This document shows, piece after piece, positions 51,764 through 61,840 of a stretch of DNA of 64,000 nucleotides. The stretch spans positions 2,232,001 through 2,296,000 of the forward strand of contig NZ_CP044016.1 of the NCBI RefSeq assembly GCF_004337365.2. Reading direction: 5' to 3'. This DNA is from Rhizosphaericola mali (GTDB lineage Bacteria; Bacteroidota; Bacteroidia; Chitinophagales; Chitinophagaceae). The translations under genes were made by a program, and so were the position numbers. Each line of letters opens with the position of its first letter. Position 1 is the stretch's first letter. A model generated the notes under the pieces. The model had not been told where the DNA came from. It did no database searches and was given only the letters and a program-made list of their open reading frames with translations.

Positions 51764-54223
51764 TTAGTTTGTATCTGGAATATCTTTATCTGCTTCAATC
51801 ATATCTACCGGACGGCGCCAATCATTTAACAAATATTGACTATAATAGTCACACAATCTCCAAAAGAAATACTCTTGCATATTGCCATACGCATGACGTT
51901 GACCAGGCAATAACAAGAAGTCAAATCGTTTATTTGCTTTAATCAATGCATCTATAACACGGTACGTATTTCCCGGATGTACATTGTTATCAATATCACC
52001 TGTTGTCAACATCAAATGTCCTTTAAGATTTTTGGCTATAGATGGATTCGTTGCAATATGATATTCAAATGAAGTATCGCCTTTGGCACTAATATTCTCT
52101 TTTACACCGTTATGCGTTTCACTCCACCAACGATTGTAAATGCGATTATCATGATTGCCCGACGAAGAAACGGCCACTTTGAAAAAATCTGGATAAACGA
52201 ACATTGCAGCCGTACTCATAAATCCACCACCACTATGTCCATGTATACCAATTCTATTAATATCTAAAAATGAATATTTGGCACATAATTGTTCGGCTGC
52301 CGCTTTTTTATCAGCTAAACCATAGTCACGCAAATTTCCATATCCGAAGGTATGATACCATTTGCTACGTGCAGGATTGCCTCCACGATTTCCAATCGTA
52401 ATAACCACCAAACCAATCTGCGCCAATCTATCTGTACGATCTGCGACCTTTCCAAACATATAATTTACCGCTTCGGTTTGTGGACCAGGATATACATATT
52501 CCACTAAAGGATATTTCTTGGTACTATCAAAATTAAATGGTTTATACATTACACCATATAAATCGGTAATACCATCGTCTGCTTTCACTTTAATTATTTG
52601 CGGATATTTATAACCAGCAGCGAAAAAAGAGCTCATATCACAAGTATCCAAACTCAACACGGTTTTACCCGTTCCATTATATAAAATTGATTTGGGTGCT
52701 GCATCTGCACGAGAATAATTATCTACGAAATAAGTAGCATTATCATTCATGCTAATCGTGTGATAATAATTTACCTTATCTAACAATTGCAAGCTACTAC
52801 CATCCAAATTGATTTTGTAAAAATGTAAATAGTAGGGATTTATTCCATCTTCCCTACCGCCAGCAGTGAAATACAAAATGTTATTTTTCTCATCTACGCC
52901 CTCAATACTTTCACAATGGAATGCACCAGTAGTAATTTGATTTTTTAATTTTCCATTGGAATCATAGAGATAATAATGTCCCCATCCATCGCGCTCACTC
53001 CATTCGATAAATTCCTTTCCATTTTTAATTGCGTAAAGCGGCTGTGTATTAATGTAGGTATTCATTCTTTCCCCAAAAAGAGAATCAACTTTTCCATTTA
53101 GAACATCTACAGATAAATAATCAATTTTTTTCAGGTCACGACTGCTACGACTTACATAAAATTTGGAATTATCTCCCATCCAAATATTGGGACGCCAATC
53201 ATCATCACGCGTAGATTCTTTGTATCTCAATCGCTCTACACCAATAGTTTGATCTTTAAATTTATTCAAATCCAATCGTTGAAAACGCTTATCTGATGCA
53301 TTGAATAATAACAACTCAGATTGTGGAATACTCGTATCGCCAGGCATTTCGTAACGATAAGTTTCTAGTGTTGGGCGAGGATTGGACAAACTATTTATCA
53401 CCCATAAATCTTTTACTTTTCTTTCATCGGTGCGGTGCAATACGAAATGTTTACTATCTGGAGACCAAGTAATATATGCCCCTCTGCGATTATCCTTATT
53501 TTTTTCATGCTCAACATTGTCCTCCCCATCTCCATCGCTACCATATGCATAGTGATCTACACCATCTTTGGTAATTTGATGTTCAACTATTGTACTGTCT
53601 TTTTCCTTGATTAATGCTTTTTTATAGTCAGCCCAAGACATCCAATACAAATTAAAATGTTTGGAAAATAAAACCATAGAACTGTCAGGCGCAATGGACG
53701 CCCAACCATAATTTCTTTTTGGACGAATAAAATCTGTTAATTCAGTTAATTTATTTTGAGCAATATTATAAGTGAAATAATAGATTTTTTTCTCTTTAGT
53801 CGTTTTTATATTTTTTTTATCTGTTGAATCTTTTTTCTCAATCTCTTCAGTAGATTTTATTTGAAAACGAATCGTATTTTCATCCGCTAAAAATTGTAAA
53901 CTATCAATCGGTAAATGGTGCGCTTCAAATGGATACTTTACTATTAAAGTCAATTGTGCCGCCAATTTTACTGGATCAAACATGTCTTTTTTACTTCCAG
54001 TACTCGCATCAACAATATACCAATGTTGACTGTTAGGCGTCTCAAATTCGTACCAAAACTTGTTATTACTTTTTAGCCAATGTGGATCCACATTTTGCGT
54101 AAATAACATCTTCTTTTGTTTTTCTGGAGAAAAACGAGAAGCCAATTCGTAATTTGCTTTCGTCTGTGCATTTCCTGCGATTGCCAAACAGGTAAAGCAA
54201 AGTGCAGATAAAAATTTAGTCAT
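51764..54223 (-). CDS. S9-family (DPP IV-like) serine peptidase, secreted
   Basis: The 819-residue protein starts at ATG 54223, giving a signal peptide ending AGNAQ (about residue 20); a longer reading to 54247 adds eight unlikely residues. The N-terminal part is a beta-propeller (WSPDSKHFVLHRTDERKV), and the C-terminal alpha/beta-hydrolase domain has nucleophile Ser664 in GHSGGG, an acidic partner in DIDNNVHPGNTYR and the His in LPGQRHAYG. It removes dipeptides or cleaves after proline in the periplasm. An exact TATATTTG box ends four bases before the ATG. Confidence 0.94.
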   Translation of the reverse strand: MTKFLSALCFTCLAIAGNAQTKANYELASRFSPEKQKKMLFTQNVDPHWLKSNNKFWYEFETPNSQHWYIVDASTGSKKDMFDPVKLAAQLTLIVKYPFEAHHLPIDSLQFLADENTIRFQIKSTEEIEKKDSTDKKNIKTTKEKKIYYFTYNIAQNKLTELTDFIRPKRNYGWASIAPDSSMVLFSKHFNLYWMSWADYKKALIKEKDSTIVEHQITKDGVDHYAYGSDGDGEDNVEHEKNKDNRRGAYITWSPDSKHFVLHRTDERKVKDLWVINSLSNPRPTLETYRYEMPGDTSIPQSELLLFNASDKRFQRLDLNKFKDQTIGVERLRYKESTRDDDWRPNIWMGDNSKFYVSRSSRDLKKIDYLSVDVLNGKVDSLFGERMNTYINTQPLYAIKNGKEFIEWSERDGWGHYYLYDSNGKLKNQITTGAFHCESIEGVDEKNNILYFTAGGREDGINPYYLHFYKINLDGSSLQLLDKVNYYHTISMNDNATYFVDNYSRADAAPKSILYNGTGKTVLSLDTCDMSSFFAAGYKYPQIIKVKADDGITDLYGVMYKPFNFDSTKKYPLVEYVYPGPQTEAVNYMFGKVADRTDRLAQIGLVVITIGNRGGNPARSKWYHTFGYGNLRDYGLADKKAAAEQLCAKYSFLDINRIGIHGHSGGGFMSTAAMFVYPDFFKVAVSSSGNHDNRIYNRWWSETHNGVKENISAKGDTSFEYHIATNPSIAKNLKGHLMLTTGDIDNNVHPGNTYRVIDALIKANKRFDFLLLPGQRHAYGNMQEYFFWRLCDYYSQYLLNDWRRPVDMIEADKDIPDTN

Positions 54224-54227
54224 AAGC

Positions 54228-54302
54228 CAAATATAAACATAAAACACAGTCCATTAATCGTTCAATTCAAGTTTTTCTCCTTCAGACTTTCCGTTACCTT
54301 TG
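54228..54302. promoter_or_regulatory. Divergent -7 boxes between S9 peptidase and pepT
   Basis: CAAATATA at 54228-54235 is TATATTTG on the minus strand, four bases from the peptidase ATG (leaderless prediction). TACCTTTG at 54295-54302 on the plus strand faces pepT, 24 bases before its ATG at 54327. Both match TAnnTTTG exactly; -33 elements are weak. Confidence 0.5.
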
Positions 54303-54326
54303 GCAGTAGCAATAAAATGTAGAATT

Positions 54327-55550
54327 ATGTTGGTGGAAAGATTTTTAAGATATGTACAAATAGATACGCAAAGCAATGCAGAAAGCACAAGCACGCCTTC
54401 CACATTGAAACAATTGGACTTAAGTAAAGTCCTCGTATCTGAGTTGAAAGAGATAGGTTTGGCCGAAGTGGAATTGGACGAATACGGTTACGTATATGCT
54501 ACAATTCCATCCAATATTGAAGATAAAAATATTCCAACAATTTGTTTTTGTAGTCATGTTGACACTGCACCTGCCTCTAGTGGTACGAATGTCAAACCTA
54601 TTTTGCATAAAAACTATGACGGCGGTGATATCATTTTACCAGATGACACGACACAGATTATCAATACATCCAAATATCCCTATTTAAAAAATCATATTGG
54701 CAAAGATATTATCACTGCGAGTGGTTTGACATTATTGGGCGCGGATGATAAGAGTGGCGTGGCAATTATTATGCAATTAGCAGAAAACCTTCAAAATAAC
54801 CCAGATATAAAACATGGGGAAATAAAGATTCTATTCACACCGGATGAAGAAATTGGATTGGGCGCAGAGTATGTCAATATTCAAAAATTAGGTGCAAAAT
54901 TTGGCTACACTTTGGATGGTGGCGATTTGGGAGATTATGAAGATGAGACTTTTAATGCAGATGGTGCGCATTTAACTATCAATGGTGTGAGCGCGCATAC
55001 TGGTGACGCAAAAGGTAAAATGATCAATGCTTTAAAATTAGCAGCGGAAATTTTACGAAAATTACCAAATGACTTCGCGCCAGAACATACTAGCGGTCGG
55101 GAAGGTTTTATTCATGCAGATGAAATTACGGGAAATACAGAGCAAGTAAAAATCGAATTTATCCTTAGAGATTTTGATATTCAGAAATTGGAGAATTTGG
55201 GTAAATTATTAAAAAATATAATTGATGAAGTCGTTTCTCCTTATGAAAATGCGAGCTACAAATTAGACATTTACGAGCAATATCGTAATATGCGCACGAT
55301 CATTGAACAATATCCAGACATAAGAAAGAAAACAGAGGAAGCTTATAAATTGGCTGAAATTCCTTTCAAGAGCGAACCGATACGTGGTGGCACCGATGGT
55401 TCTCGATTGAGCTATATGGGATTACCATGTCCTAATATTTTTACCGGAATGCAAGCGATACATAGTAAACATGAATGGATTGGCGTATATGATATGGAAA
55501 AATCATTGGAAGTTCTCACACACTTAGTACAGATCTGGGCAAAAAATTAA
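54327..55550 (+). CDS. pepT: Peptidase T (tripeptide aminopeptidase)
   Basis: The 407-residue M20-family metallopeptidase starts at ATG 54327 (MLVERFLRYVQIDTQSNAES). Zinc ligands are seen in CFCSHVDTAP, LLGADDKSGVA, FTPDEEIGLGA (the catalytic Glu pair) and HSKHEWIGVYDM; IRGGTDGSRLSYMG is the PepT signature near the C-terminus. It removes the N-terminal residue from tripeptides in the cytoplasm. It is followed by murB after 8 bases. Confidence 0.96.
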   Translation: MLVERFLRYVQIDTQSNAESTSTPSTLKQLDLSKVLVSELKEIGLAEVELDEYGYVYATIPSNIEDKNIPTICFCSHVDTAPASSGTNVKPILHKNYDGGDIILPDDTTQIINTSKYPYLKNHIGKDIITASGLTLLGADDKSGVAIIMQLAENLQNNPDIKHGEIKILFTPDEEIGLGAEYVNIQKLGAKFGYTLDGGDLGDYEDETFNADGAHLTINGVSAHTGDAKGKMINALKLAAEILRKLPNDFAPEHTSGREGFIHADEITGNTEQVKIEFILRDFDIQKLENLGKLLKNIIDEVVSPYENASYKLDIYEQYRNMRTIIEQYPDIRKKTEEAYKLAEIPFKSEPIRGGTDGSRLSYMGLPCPNIFTGMQAIHSKHEWIGVYDMEKSLEVLTHLVQIWAKN

Positions 55551-55558
55551 ACGATAAA

Positions 55559-56578
55559 ATGAGCATTTTAAATAATATCTCGCTTAAGCCATACAATACA
55601 TTTGGAATAGATGTTATGGCAGAGCAATTTGCAGGATTCGAAAGTCAAGCCGAACTAGTTTATATACTTGAACAAGCTAAAACAACTACTCCTACTTTAG
55701 TATTAGGAGGAGGTAGCAATATTCTTTTAACTAAGGATGTACAAGGTTTAGTTCTGAAAAATGAAATTAAGGGAATTAAAATATTAGAAGAAACGGACGA
55801 CTATGTTTTAGTGCAAGCAGGTGCTGGTGAAATATGGCACCCATTCGTAAGAAAATGTATCGAAAAAAATTATAGTGGCATTGAGAATCTAAGTTTGATT
55901 CCGGGCTGTGTCGGCGCCTCTCCTATGCAAAATATCGGAGCATACGGTGTTGAAATTAAAGATATTTTTTATAGTTTGGATGCCTATCATTTACAAGATA
56001 AGCGTGTTGATACAATAAAAAAGGAAGATTGTAATTTTGGATATCGAGAAAGTGCATTTAAAAGAAAATGGAAAGGAGAATATATAATTTTGAATGTTAC
56101 TTATAAACTATCTAAACATCCACAATTTCATGTAGAATATGGTGCCATAAAGGAAGAATTAGAGAAAATGCAAATCGATAATTTATCCATTAAGGCCATT
56201 TCTGATGCGATTATTAATATTCGTTCGAGTAAATTACCAGATCCAAAAATCATAGGCAACGCAGGATCTTTTTTCAAAAATCCGACAATAGAAAAAACAC
56301 AATTTGAAAAATTAAAATCAGTATTTCCACATATTAAAGGCTTTACTATAGAAGGTAATATTGATAAAATTAAAGTGGCTGCAGGTTGGTTAATTGAGCA
56401 AGCCGGTTGGAAGGGATTTAGAGAAAAGGATTATGGTGTACACAAAAATCAGGCTTTGGTATTGGTAAATTATGGCTCCGCAACTGGAGCGCAAGTTTTT
56501 GATTTATCGACTAGAATAATACATAGTATTGAAGATAAGTTTGGAATAACATTAGAACGCGAAGTTAATATTTTATAG
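55559..56578 (+). CDS. murB: UDP-N-acetylmuramate dehydrogenase MurB (type I)
   Basis: The 339-residue flavoenzyme has the NTFGID opening, FAD-binding LVLGGGSNILLT, LIPGCVGASPMQNIGAYGVE, NFGYRESAFK and the catalytic Ser region GNAGSFFKNP. Presence of the Tyr-loop and length of about 340 match E. coli-type (type I) MurB. It reduces enolpyruvyl-UDP-GlcNAc to UDP-MurNAc with NADPH for peptidoglycan. It is 8 bases after pepT and 1 base before panE, so the three are one operon. Confidence 0.97.
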   Translation: MSILNNISLKPYNTFGIDVMAEQFAGFESQAELVYILEQAKTTTPTLVLGGGSNILLTKDVQGLVLKNEIKGIKILEETDDYVLVQAGAGEIWHPFVRKCIEKNYSGIENLSLIPGCVGASPMQNIGAYGVEIKDIFYSLDAYHLQDKRVDTIKKEDCNFGYRESAFKRKWKGEYIILNVTYKLSKHPQFHVEYGAIKEELEKMQIDNLSIKAISDAIINIRSSKLPDPKIIGNAGSFFKNPTIEKTQFEKLKSVFPHIKGFTIEGNIDKIKVAAGWLIEQAGWKGFREKDYGVHKNQALVLVNYGSATGAQVFDLSTRIIHSIEDKFGITLEREVNIL

Positions 56579-56579
56579 T

Positions 56580-57497
56580 ATGATAGTTTCAATTATAGGT
56601 TCGGGTGCTATAGGAATGTTTTATGGCACATTGCTTATTGATGCAGGCGAAGAAGTCCATTTTTTATGTAGAAGTGACTATGAAACTGTAAAAGAGAAAG
56701 GGATTTTTATTGAGTCCAAATTAAGAGGAAATAAAACTTTTGAAAATATCCATGTACATAAGGATAGTTGCGATATGCCCATTTCGGATATTGTTATTGT
56801 CAGTTTGAAAACTACAGAAAATGAAAAGCTTTTACCTGTATTATTACCTCCTATTGTTAAAAAAGAAACGACAATTGTAATTATTCAAAATGGATTAGGT
56901 GTAGAGGCGGATGTTGCAAAACTTTTTCCAGATCAACAAATTATAGGCGGATTAGCTTTTATTAGTAGCAGTAAAGTTGCCCCTGGTCATATTCTGCATA
57001 TAGATCACGGCAATTTGAGTTTGGGTTATTTCAATCATGTCAATGAGCAAAATATTCAAACTATTGTTGCAAAATTGAATCAACAAAATATCAAAGTGAT
57101 ACTTTCGGATGATTTAAACAAATTACGTTGGCGTAAATTGGTATGGAATATAGCTTTTAATGGAATGACGGTGGTTCTTGGCTGTCAGACCGACAAACTT
57201 ATGCAATCAAAGGATTTAATTGGATTATCTAAAGATATAATGGAAGAAGTAATCTCTGGAGCCAAGGCTTGTGGAGCAGAACTAGATGTAAATCTACCTT
57301 CTCAAATGATCCAATATACTATTGATATGCCCGCCTACTCTCCTAGTATGAAATTAGATTACGACCATCAACGCCCAATGGAAATTCATTACATATATGA
57401 AGAACCTATAAGAATAGCTAAAGAAGCAGGTTACTATATGTCAAAAGTCGATATGCTAACGAAACAATTAAAATTTAAACAACAATTCGAATATTAG
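56580..57497 (+). CDS. panE: 2-dehydropantoate 2-reductase (ketopantoate reductase)
   Basis: The 305-residue protein has the Rossmann start IIGSGAIGMFYGTLL, IVSLKTTENE, VIIQNGLGVE and the catalytic Lys in LRWRKLVWNIAFNGMTVV, with SMKLDYDHQRPMEIHYI near the end. It reduces ketopantoate to pantoate with NADPH in pantothenate and CoA synthesis. It starts one base after the murB stop, the last gene of the pepT-murB-panE operon, ended by an unusually long palindromic terminator. Confidence 0.94.
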   Translation: MIVSIIGSGAIGMFYGTLLIDAGEEVHFLCRSDYETVKEKGIFIESKLRGNKTFENIHVHKDSCDMPISDIVIVSLKTTENEKLLPVLLPPIVKKETTIVIIQNGLGVEADVAKLFPDQQIIGGLAFISSSKVAPGHILHIDHGNLSLGYFNHVNEQNIQTIVAKLNQQNIKVILSDDLNKLRWRKLVWNIAFNGMTVVLGCQTDKLMQSKDLIGLSKDIMEEVISGAKACGAELDVNLPSQMIQYTIDMPAYSPSMKLDYDHQRPMEIHYIYEEPIRIAKEAGYYMSKVDMLTKQLKFKQQFEY

Positions 57498-57516
57498 TAC
57501 TTGATTCTTTTAATCA

Positions 57517-57575
57517 AATTATGAGCTATAAAAAAGGCTGGCAAATTTTGCCAGCCTTTTTTATAGCTCATAATT
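57517..57575. terminator. Perfect 29-base palindromic bidirectional terminator
   Basis: Bases 57517-57545 are the exact reverse complement of 57547-57575, with one central base. The core is AAAAAAGGCTGGCAAA facing TTTGCCAGCCTTTTTT. It separates convergent panE and the TonB receptor gene and can terminate in both directions. Confidence 0.93.
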
Positions 57576-57579
57576 GAAT

Positions 57580-60500
57580 CTAGAATTCATATCTCAAACC
57601 TAGCTGCATGTTCCATCTTGCCCCAAAAGTAGAGTAAGACCAAGGCTTACCAGTATAACTATTATTACCATATTGACTATTAAAAGTATAAATAGGTGTT
57701 ACTGTTGTACCATTTGTATTGAAATGATCAATTGTTAATGGAGAAGCTGATTGATTTGATAAATAATATGATCTACCCCAATGATCATTTAATAAATTAC
57801 TTACATTCATTATGTTACATTCAACTGTAATTTTATTACCGTTACCCAATTTATAACCTTGTGATAATTTCAAATCAAAATGATTTTCCCAAGGCAATCT
57901 TGAAGCATTTCTTTTTGTATATTTTCCTAAGTTATCTTTAAGATATTTATTACCATTCACATAGGTCATCCAATCATCATATTGGCTAGCTACTTTAAAA
58001 TCAGAAGCTTGATTTGGAACAAACATTACATCTTGTGCAACTTTAGAAACAAATGTTGTAGTAGATTGGTTATCTCCATTCACATCTCCGTAGAATAGGT
58101 AACTAAATGTTTGACCACTTTGCCCTGTAAAGAATAAACCAATATTAGTATTCCAAGCATTATCTTTTCCGTAGTTAAATACCTTAGCTACATAAGCCAT
58201 TATACGACCACCTTGAGAATAATTATTACGCGCTTCTTGTAAATTATTCAAATTGCCTGTCGTTGTATAAGCATAACGCCAATTTGAATAGGCTGTTGAA
58301 CTCGTTCCATCATTAAGAGAGTAAGAGTTACCATAAGAATATGAGATACTTCCCATCCATCCTTTTGTAAACGTTTTCTGTAAACGAGCATAAACAGTAT
58401 AAGAATAACCCATAGACGTATTAGTTAAATACATGACATTCGTATAGTTTTTATCAATACGAGTATTATTATAGAAAGGTCTAGTATTACCATCTATATC
58501 TAACGTATAACTAGCATTCTCTTGTAAGTTCAAATCTTTATATAAGATATCATGAACAGTTTTTGTATAAATACCTTCAATTGTTCCGACCAATCCCCAT
58601 GGTAATTTTTGATCTATTGCTAAATTAGCACGGAATGTTTGTGGATTTTTGAAATTTCTATCCGTTACATCAACTTCTGTTGCTGGTTGTGAATTACCTG
58701 CTGTTGCAGTTCTGTAAGGATTGGAAGGATCAAATTTGATTGCAGAATTAGTATATGCCTTTGTAATGTTTTCTTTAATAATTGTTGAACCTGTATTTCC
58801 ATATTGGTTCGATAACCAAACCAAAGGTACACGACCAGTAAATATACCTGCACCACCACGTAATTGAGTCATACCATTACCTTTAATATCCCAATTAAAG
58901 CCAATACGAGGAGCAATCATAACACGAGATTTTGGTGCTAATGTATTGTTTACATTATTGTCAATAGCAATTTGAGAAGCATTAAATTGATCATTAGCAT
59001 CAGCCTTATTGAAGTAAACTGGCATATCAAAACGAACGCCATAATTCAATGTAAAATTAGATGTAACATCCCATTTATCTTGAATATATAGTCCAAATTG
59101 AGCACCTTTAGGACCTACGCCTTTTGTTGTTCCGTCTTTTCTATAGGTAGTTTGATATTGATCAATAGAATCAGTCAAAAAGTGATTGAGTGAATTGTAG
59201 GTATAGCCACCATAAATACCTTGATAAAAGACGTTACTTACAGACACAAACTCATTATGTGTACCTAAAGTCAAAGTATGCTTACCTGCGTAATATGTAA
59301 GATTGTCTGTTAGTGTAAATACATTTTGATTTAATGAATTAGCTTGTGAGCTATAATCAGAACCTACATTATAAGTGGCATTACCATCATTTATTGTAAT
59401 AGATGGATAAGGCCCTGCTCCTAATACTCTTTTATCTCTTACAGAAGTGTAAGTAGCTCTTAATAAATTTGATAATTTTGGAGAAATATTACTAGTTAAT
59501 TGTGCAACTGTTGAATTTGTTTTGGATTTAAAAGTATAACCATTATTTTCAAATGACATACTGTTATTCCCATCAGATAAACTATAGTTATTTGCTTCAA
59601 CATAACTATTTCTTATCATCAATTTATTTTTATCATTAATATTCCAATCTACACGAGCAAAAAAGGTATTACTATTAATAGTATTATTTAAGCCATTATA
59701 TGCACCAGGATCATAATTATAATTTGTCTTCATAAAATTAGAAATTTGATCTAAAGTTGCGGTATTAATATTACTACCTCCTGTTCCTGGTTGATTATTA
59801 ACTGGTTGAGATCTACGATAACCTTCATAGTTAACAAAGTAAAATAATTTATTCTTTACTATTGCCCCTCCAAGGCGACCGCCAAAATAAGAGCTATGAA
59901 ATTTTGAAAATTTTGATTTATCATCAGCACTATTTCCTGTCCAATTTTGGTTTGTCGTATAACCATAAGCAGAACCATGCATTTGGTTGGTTCCCGATTT
60001 TGTAACTGCATTCAAACCACCTCCAGTGAAACCACCATATGTTATATCATAAGGGGACATCACTACTTGTACACTTTGAATAGCATCTAATGGAATTGGA
60101 TTAACCCCAGCTTGTCCACCATTGGTTCCATTTGAAGACAATCCAAATATATCCGTAGAATTAGCACCATCAATCGTGAATTGATTGTATCTCGTGCTCT
60201 GACCACCAAAACTTATACCCATCGGACTTCCATCGGCACTACTATTTCTTACTTGTGCAATCGGACTCAATCGAGCAAAATCATTTATGCTTCTATTAAC
60301 TGTAGGAAGTTCTGTCAATTCTTTTTGTCCGATTTGTACAGACATTCCCATATTATTCTTACTAATTAATGAATTTTTCCTAGAAGTTACAGTAGCACCT
60401 TCTTTAATGTTAGGATCTTGCATTACGCCATTAATTTTATTACCACTTCCTAAGTCTACATAAACATCATTAAATGTTTGTGTTGTTAATCCAACATAAG

Positions 60501-60744
60501 AAAATGTAATTGTGTAAGGTCCTCCAGCTTGCAAATTTGGTAATGTATATGCTCCATCACTTTGTGAAATTGCTTTAGAGACAAAGCCTGTAGTTACAAG
60601 AACAGCTTTTACAGAAACTCCATCTAGTGGTTTTCCTGTAACATCAGTAACAATACCTGAAATACTTCCTGTTGTTACCTGCGCCCAAATGGCTCCTGGT
60701 AACAAAAAGAAAATACATAATTGTAAAAATCTTTTAAATAACAT
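57580..60744 (-). CDS. TonB-dependent receptor, Oar-like
   Basis: The 1054-residue outer-membrane protein has a signal peptide (ending AIWAQ, about residue 22), a CarboxypepD_reg-like domain (GSISGIVTDVTGKPLDGVSV), a plug with INDFARLSPIAQVRNSSADG and FTIDGANSTDIFG, and a long beta-barrel ending GLRYEF with terminal Phe. The sequence GGGLNAVTKSGTN is typical of Oar-type receptors. No SusD partner is adjacent, so it is not a standard glycan-uptake SusCD pair. The substrate is unknown. Confidence 0.93.
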   Translation of the reverse strand: MLFKRFLQLCIFFLLPGAIWAQVTTGSISGIVTDVTGKPLDGVSVKAVLVTTGFVSKAISQSDGAYTLPNLQAGGPYTITFSYVGLTTQTFNDVYVDLGSGNKINGVMQDPNIKEGATVTSRKNSLISKNNMGMSVQIGQKELTELPTVNRSINDFARLSPIAQVRNSSADGSPMGISFGGQSTRYNQFTIDGANSTDIFGLSSNGTNGGQAGVNPIPLDAIQSVQVVMSPYDITYGGFTGGGLNAVTKSGTNQMHGSAYGYTTNQNWTGNSADDKSKFSKFHSSYFGGRLGGAIVKNKLFYFVNYEGYRRSQPVNNQPGTGGSNINTATLDQISNFMKTNYNYDPGAYNGLNNTINSNTFFARVDWNINDKNKLMIRNSYVEANNYSLSDGNNSMSFENNGYTFKSKTNSTVAQLTSNISPKLSNLLRATYTSVRDKRVLGAGPYPSITINDGNATYNVGSDYSSQANSLNQNVFTLTDNLTYYAGKHTLTLGTHNEFVSVSNVFYQGIYGGYTYNSLNHFLTDSIDQYQTTYRKDGTTKGVGPKGAQFGLYIQDKWDVTSNFTLNYGVRFDMPVYFNKADANDQFNASQIAIDNNVNNTLAPKSRVMIAPRIGFNWDIKGNGMTQLRGGAGIFTGRVPLVWLSNQYGNTGSTIIKENITKAYTNSAIKFDPSNPYRTATAGNSQPATEVDVTDRNFKNPQTFRANLAIDQKLPWGLVGTIEGIYTKTVHDILYKDLNLQENASYTLDIDGNTRPFYNNTRIDKNYTNVMYLTNTSMGYSYTVYARLQKTFTKGWMGSISYSYGNSYSLNDGTSSTAYSNWRYAYTTTGNLNNLQEARNNYSQGGRIMAYVAKVFNYGKDNAWNTNIGLFFTGQSGQTFSYLFYGDVNGDNQSTTTFVSKVAQDVMFVPNQASDFKVASQYDDWMTYVNGNKYLKDNLGKYTKRNASRLPWENHFDLKLSQGYKLGNGNKITVECNIMNVSNLLNDHWGRSYYLSNQSASPLTIDHFNTNGTTVTPIYTFNSQYGNNSYTGKPWSYSTFGARWNMQLGLRYEF

Positions 60745-61091
60745 AAAATATAGAATTTGCTCGCAAAGTAACGTTAAAAAACGTTAAATGCTTTAACAAT
60801 CCAATAACTTAATAAATCCTTAATATTTGTTTTTTGATAAATATTATTTTTTTTGTTTTATTTAAAACACTTATGAATATTAAGAGCTTATGTTTAGTTA
60901 TTATCTAAAATCTTTAGAAAAAAACTATATATTTTATTTTAAATAATATAAAGGTTTAATTGGATTATATATTTATTTTATTTACATATATTAAAGACGC
61001 ATATTTTAACACTTAATTTAGTCTATTAATTTTATAGATTAAACGTTTATTCTTTATATTTGAACTCATTTTTAATCTAAAACAAAAAAAT
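60745..61091. promoter_or_regulatory. AT-rich divergent promoter region with -7 box TATATTTG at 61055
   Basis: About 350 very AT-rich bases separate the TonB receptor (minus) and the peroxiredoxin (plus). TATATTTG at 61055-61062 matches TAnnTTTG, 29 bases before the ATG at 61092. On the minus side TTACTTTG, one base off consensus, lies about 25 bases before the receptor start. No gene is seen. Confidence 0.5.
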
Positions 61092-61727
61092 ATGTCATTA
61101 CATCTTGGCGATACTGCACCTAATTTTCAAGCAGTTACAACAGAAGGAAATTTAGATTTTTACGAATATTTGGGTGATAGCTGGGGCGTGCTATTTTCTC
61201 ACCCTTCAGACTTTACACCTATTTGCACCACAGAATTAGGTAAAACAGCCGCTTTAAAAAGTGAATTTGCCAAAAGAGGAGTCAAAGTTATAGCGTTGAG
61301 TGTAGATAGCTTAGAAAGTCATCAAAAATGGGCAAAAGATATTGAAGAAGTAGGTGGTGTAGCTATTAATTATCCGATTATTGCAGATGAAGATCGTAAA
61401 GTTTCTACCTTATATGATTTTCTTCATCCCAATGCAGCAGCAACTACAACAGTTAGATCCGTCGTAATCATCGGACCGGATAAAAAAATAAAATTGACAT
61501 TAACTTACCCACCTTCCACAGGTAGAAATTTTAATGAAATATTACGTGTAATTGATTCATTGCAACTTACTGCAAATTATAGTGTCACAACTCCTGCCAA
61601 CTGGCAAGATGGGGAAGATGTAGTTATCTCTCCAGCTATTAATGACGAAGATGCAAAAGTTAAATTTCCAAAAGGTTTCAAAACCGTAAAACCATATTTG
61701 CGTTTTACGCCACAACCAAATAAGTAA
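61092..61727 (+). CDS. 1-Cys peroxiredoxin (Prx6 type)
   Basis: The 211-residue protein carries the peroxidatic Cys45 in SHPSDFTPICTTELG; this is the only Cys in the protein, which fits the 1-Cys Prx6 subgroup, as does the extended C-terminal domain (WQDGEDVVISPAI, FPKGFKTVKPYLRFT). It reduces hydrogen peroxide and organic peroxides, with an external thiol reducing the sulfenate. It is a single-gene unit with its own promoter box and terminator. Confidence 0.95.
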   Translation: MSLHLGDTAPNFQAVTTEGNLDFYEYLGDSWGVLFSHPSDFTPICTTELGKTAALKSEFAKRGVKVIALSVDSLESHQKWAKDIEEVGGVAINYPIIADEDRKVSTLYDFLHPNAAATTTVRSVVIIGPDKKIKLTLTYPPSTGRNFNEILRVIDSLQLTANYSVTTPANWQDGEDVVISPAINDEDAKVKFPKGFKTVKPYLRFTPQPNK

Positions 61728-61750
61728 ATAATTTGTTATATATTTTTTAA

Positions 61751-61782
61751 CAAAAAGACCAACATAATCGTTGGTCTTTTTG
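61751..61782 (+). terminator. Intrinsic terminator of the peroxiredoxin gene
   Basis: CAAAAAGACCAAC at 61751-61763 pairs perfectly with GTTGGTCTTTTTG at 61770-61782 around a 6-base loop. Confidence 0.9.
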
Positions 61783-61840
61783 ATTTTTATATAAAAAATT
61801 AGTTTACATTTATTTCCCTTTTTAACTTAAAAATTGATGA

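Noticed and set aside
57580-60744. SusC/SusD glycan-uptake locus
   Set aside because: The receptor is Oar-like and no SusD-type lipoprotein or glycoside hydrolase is adjacent.
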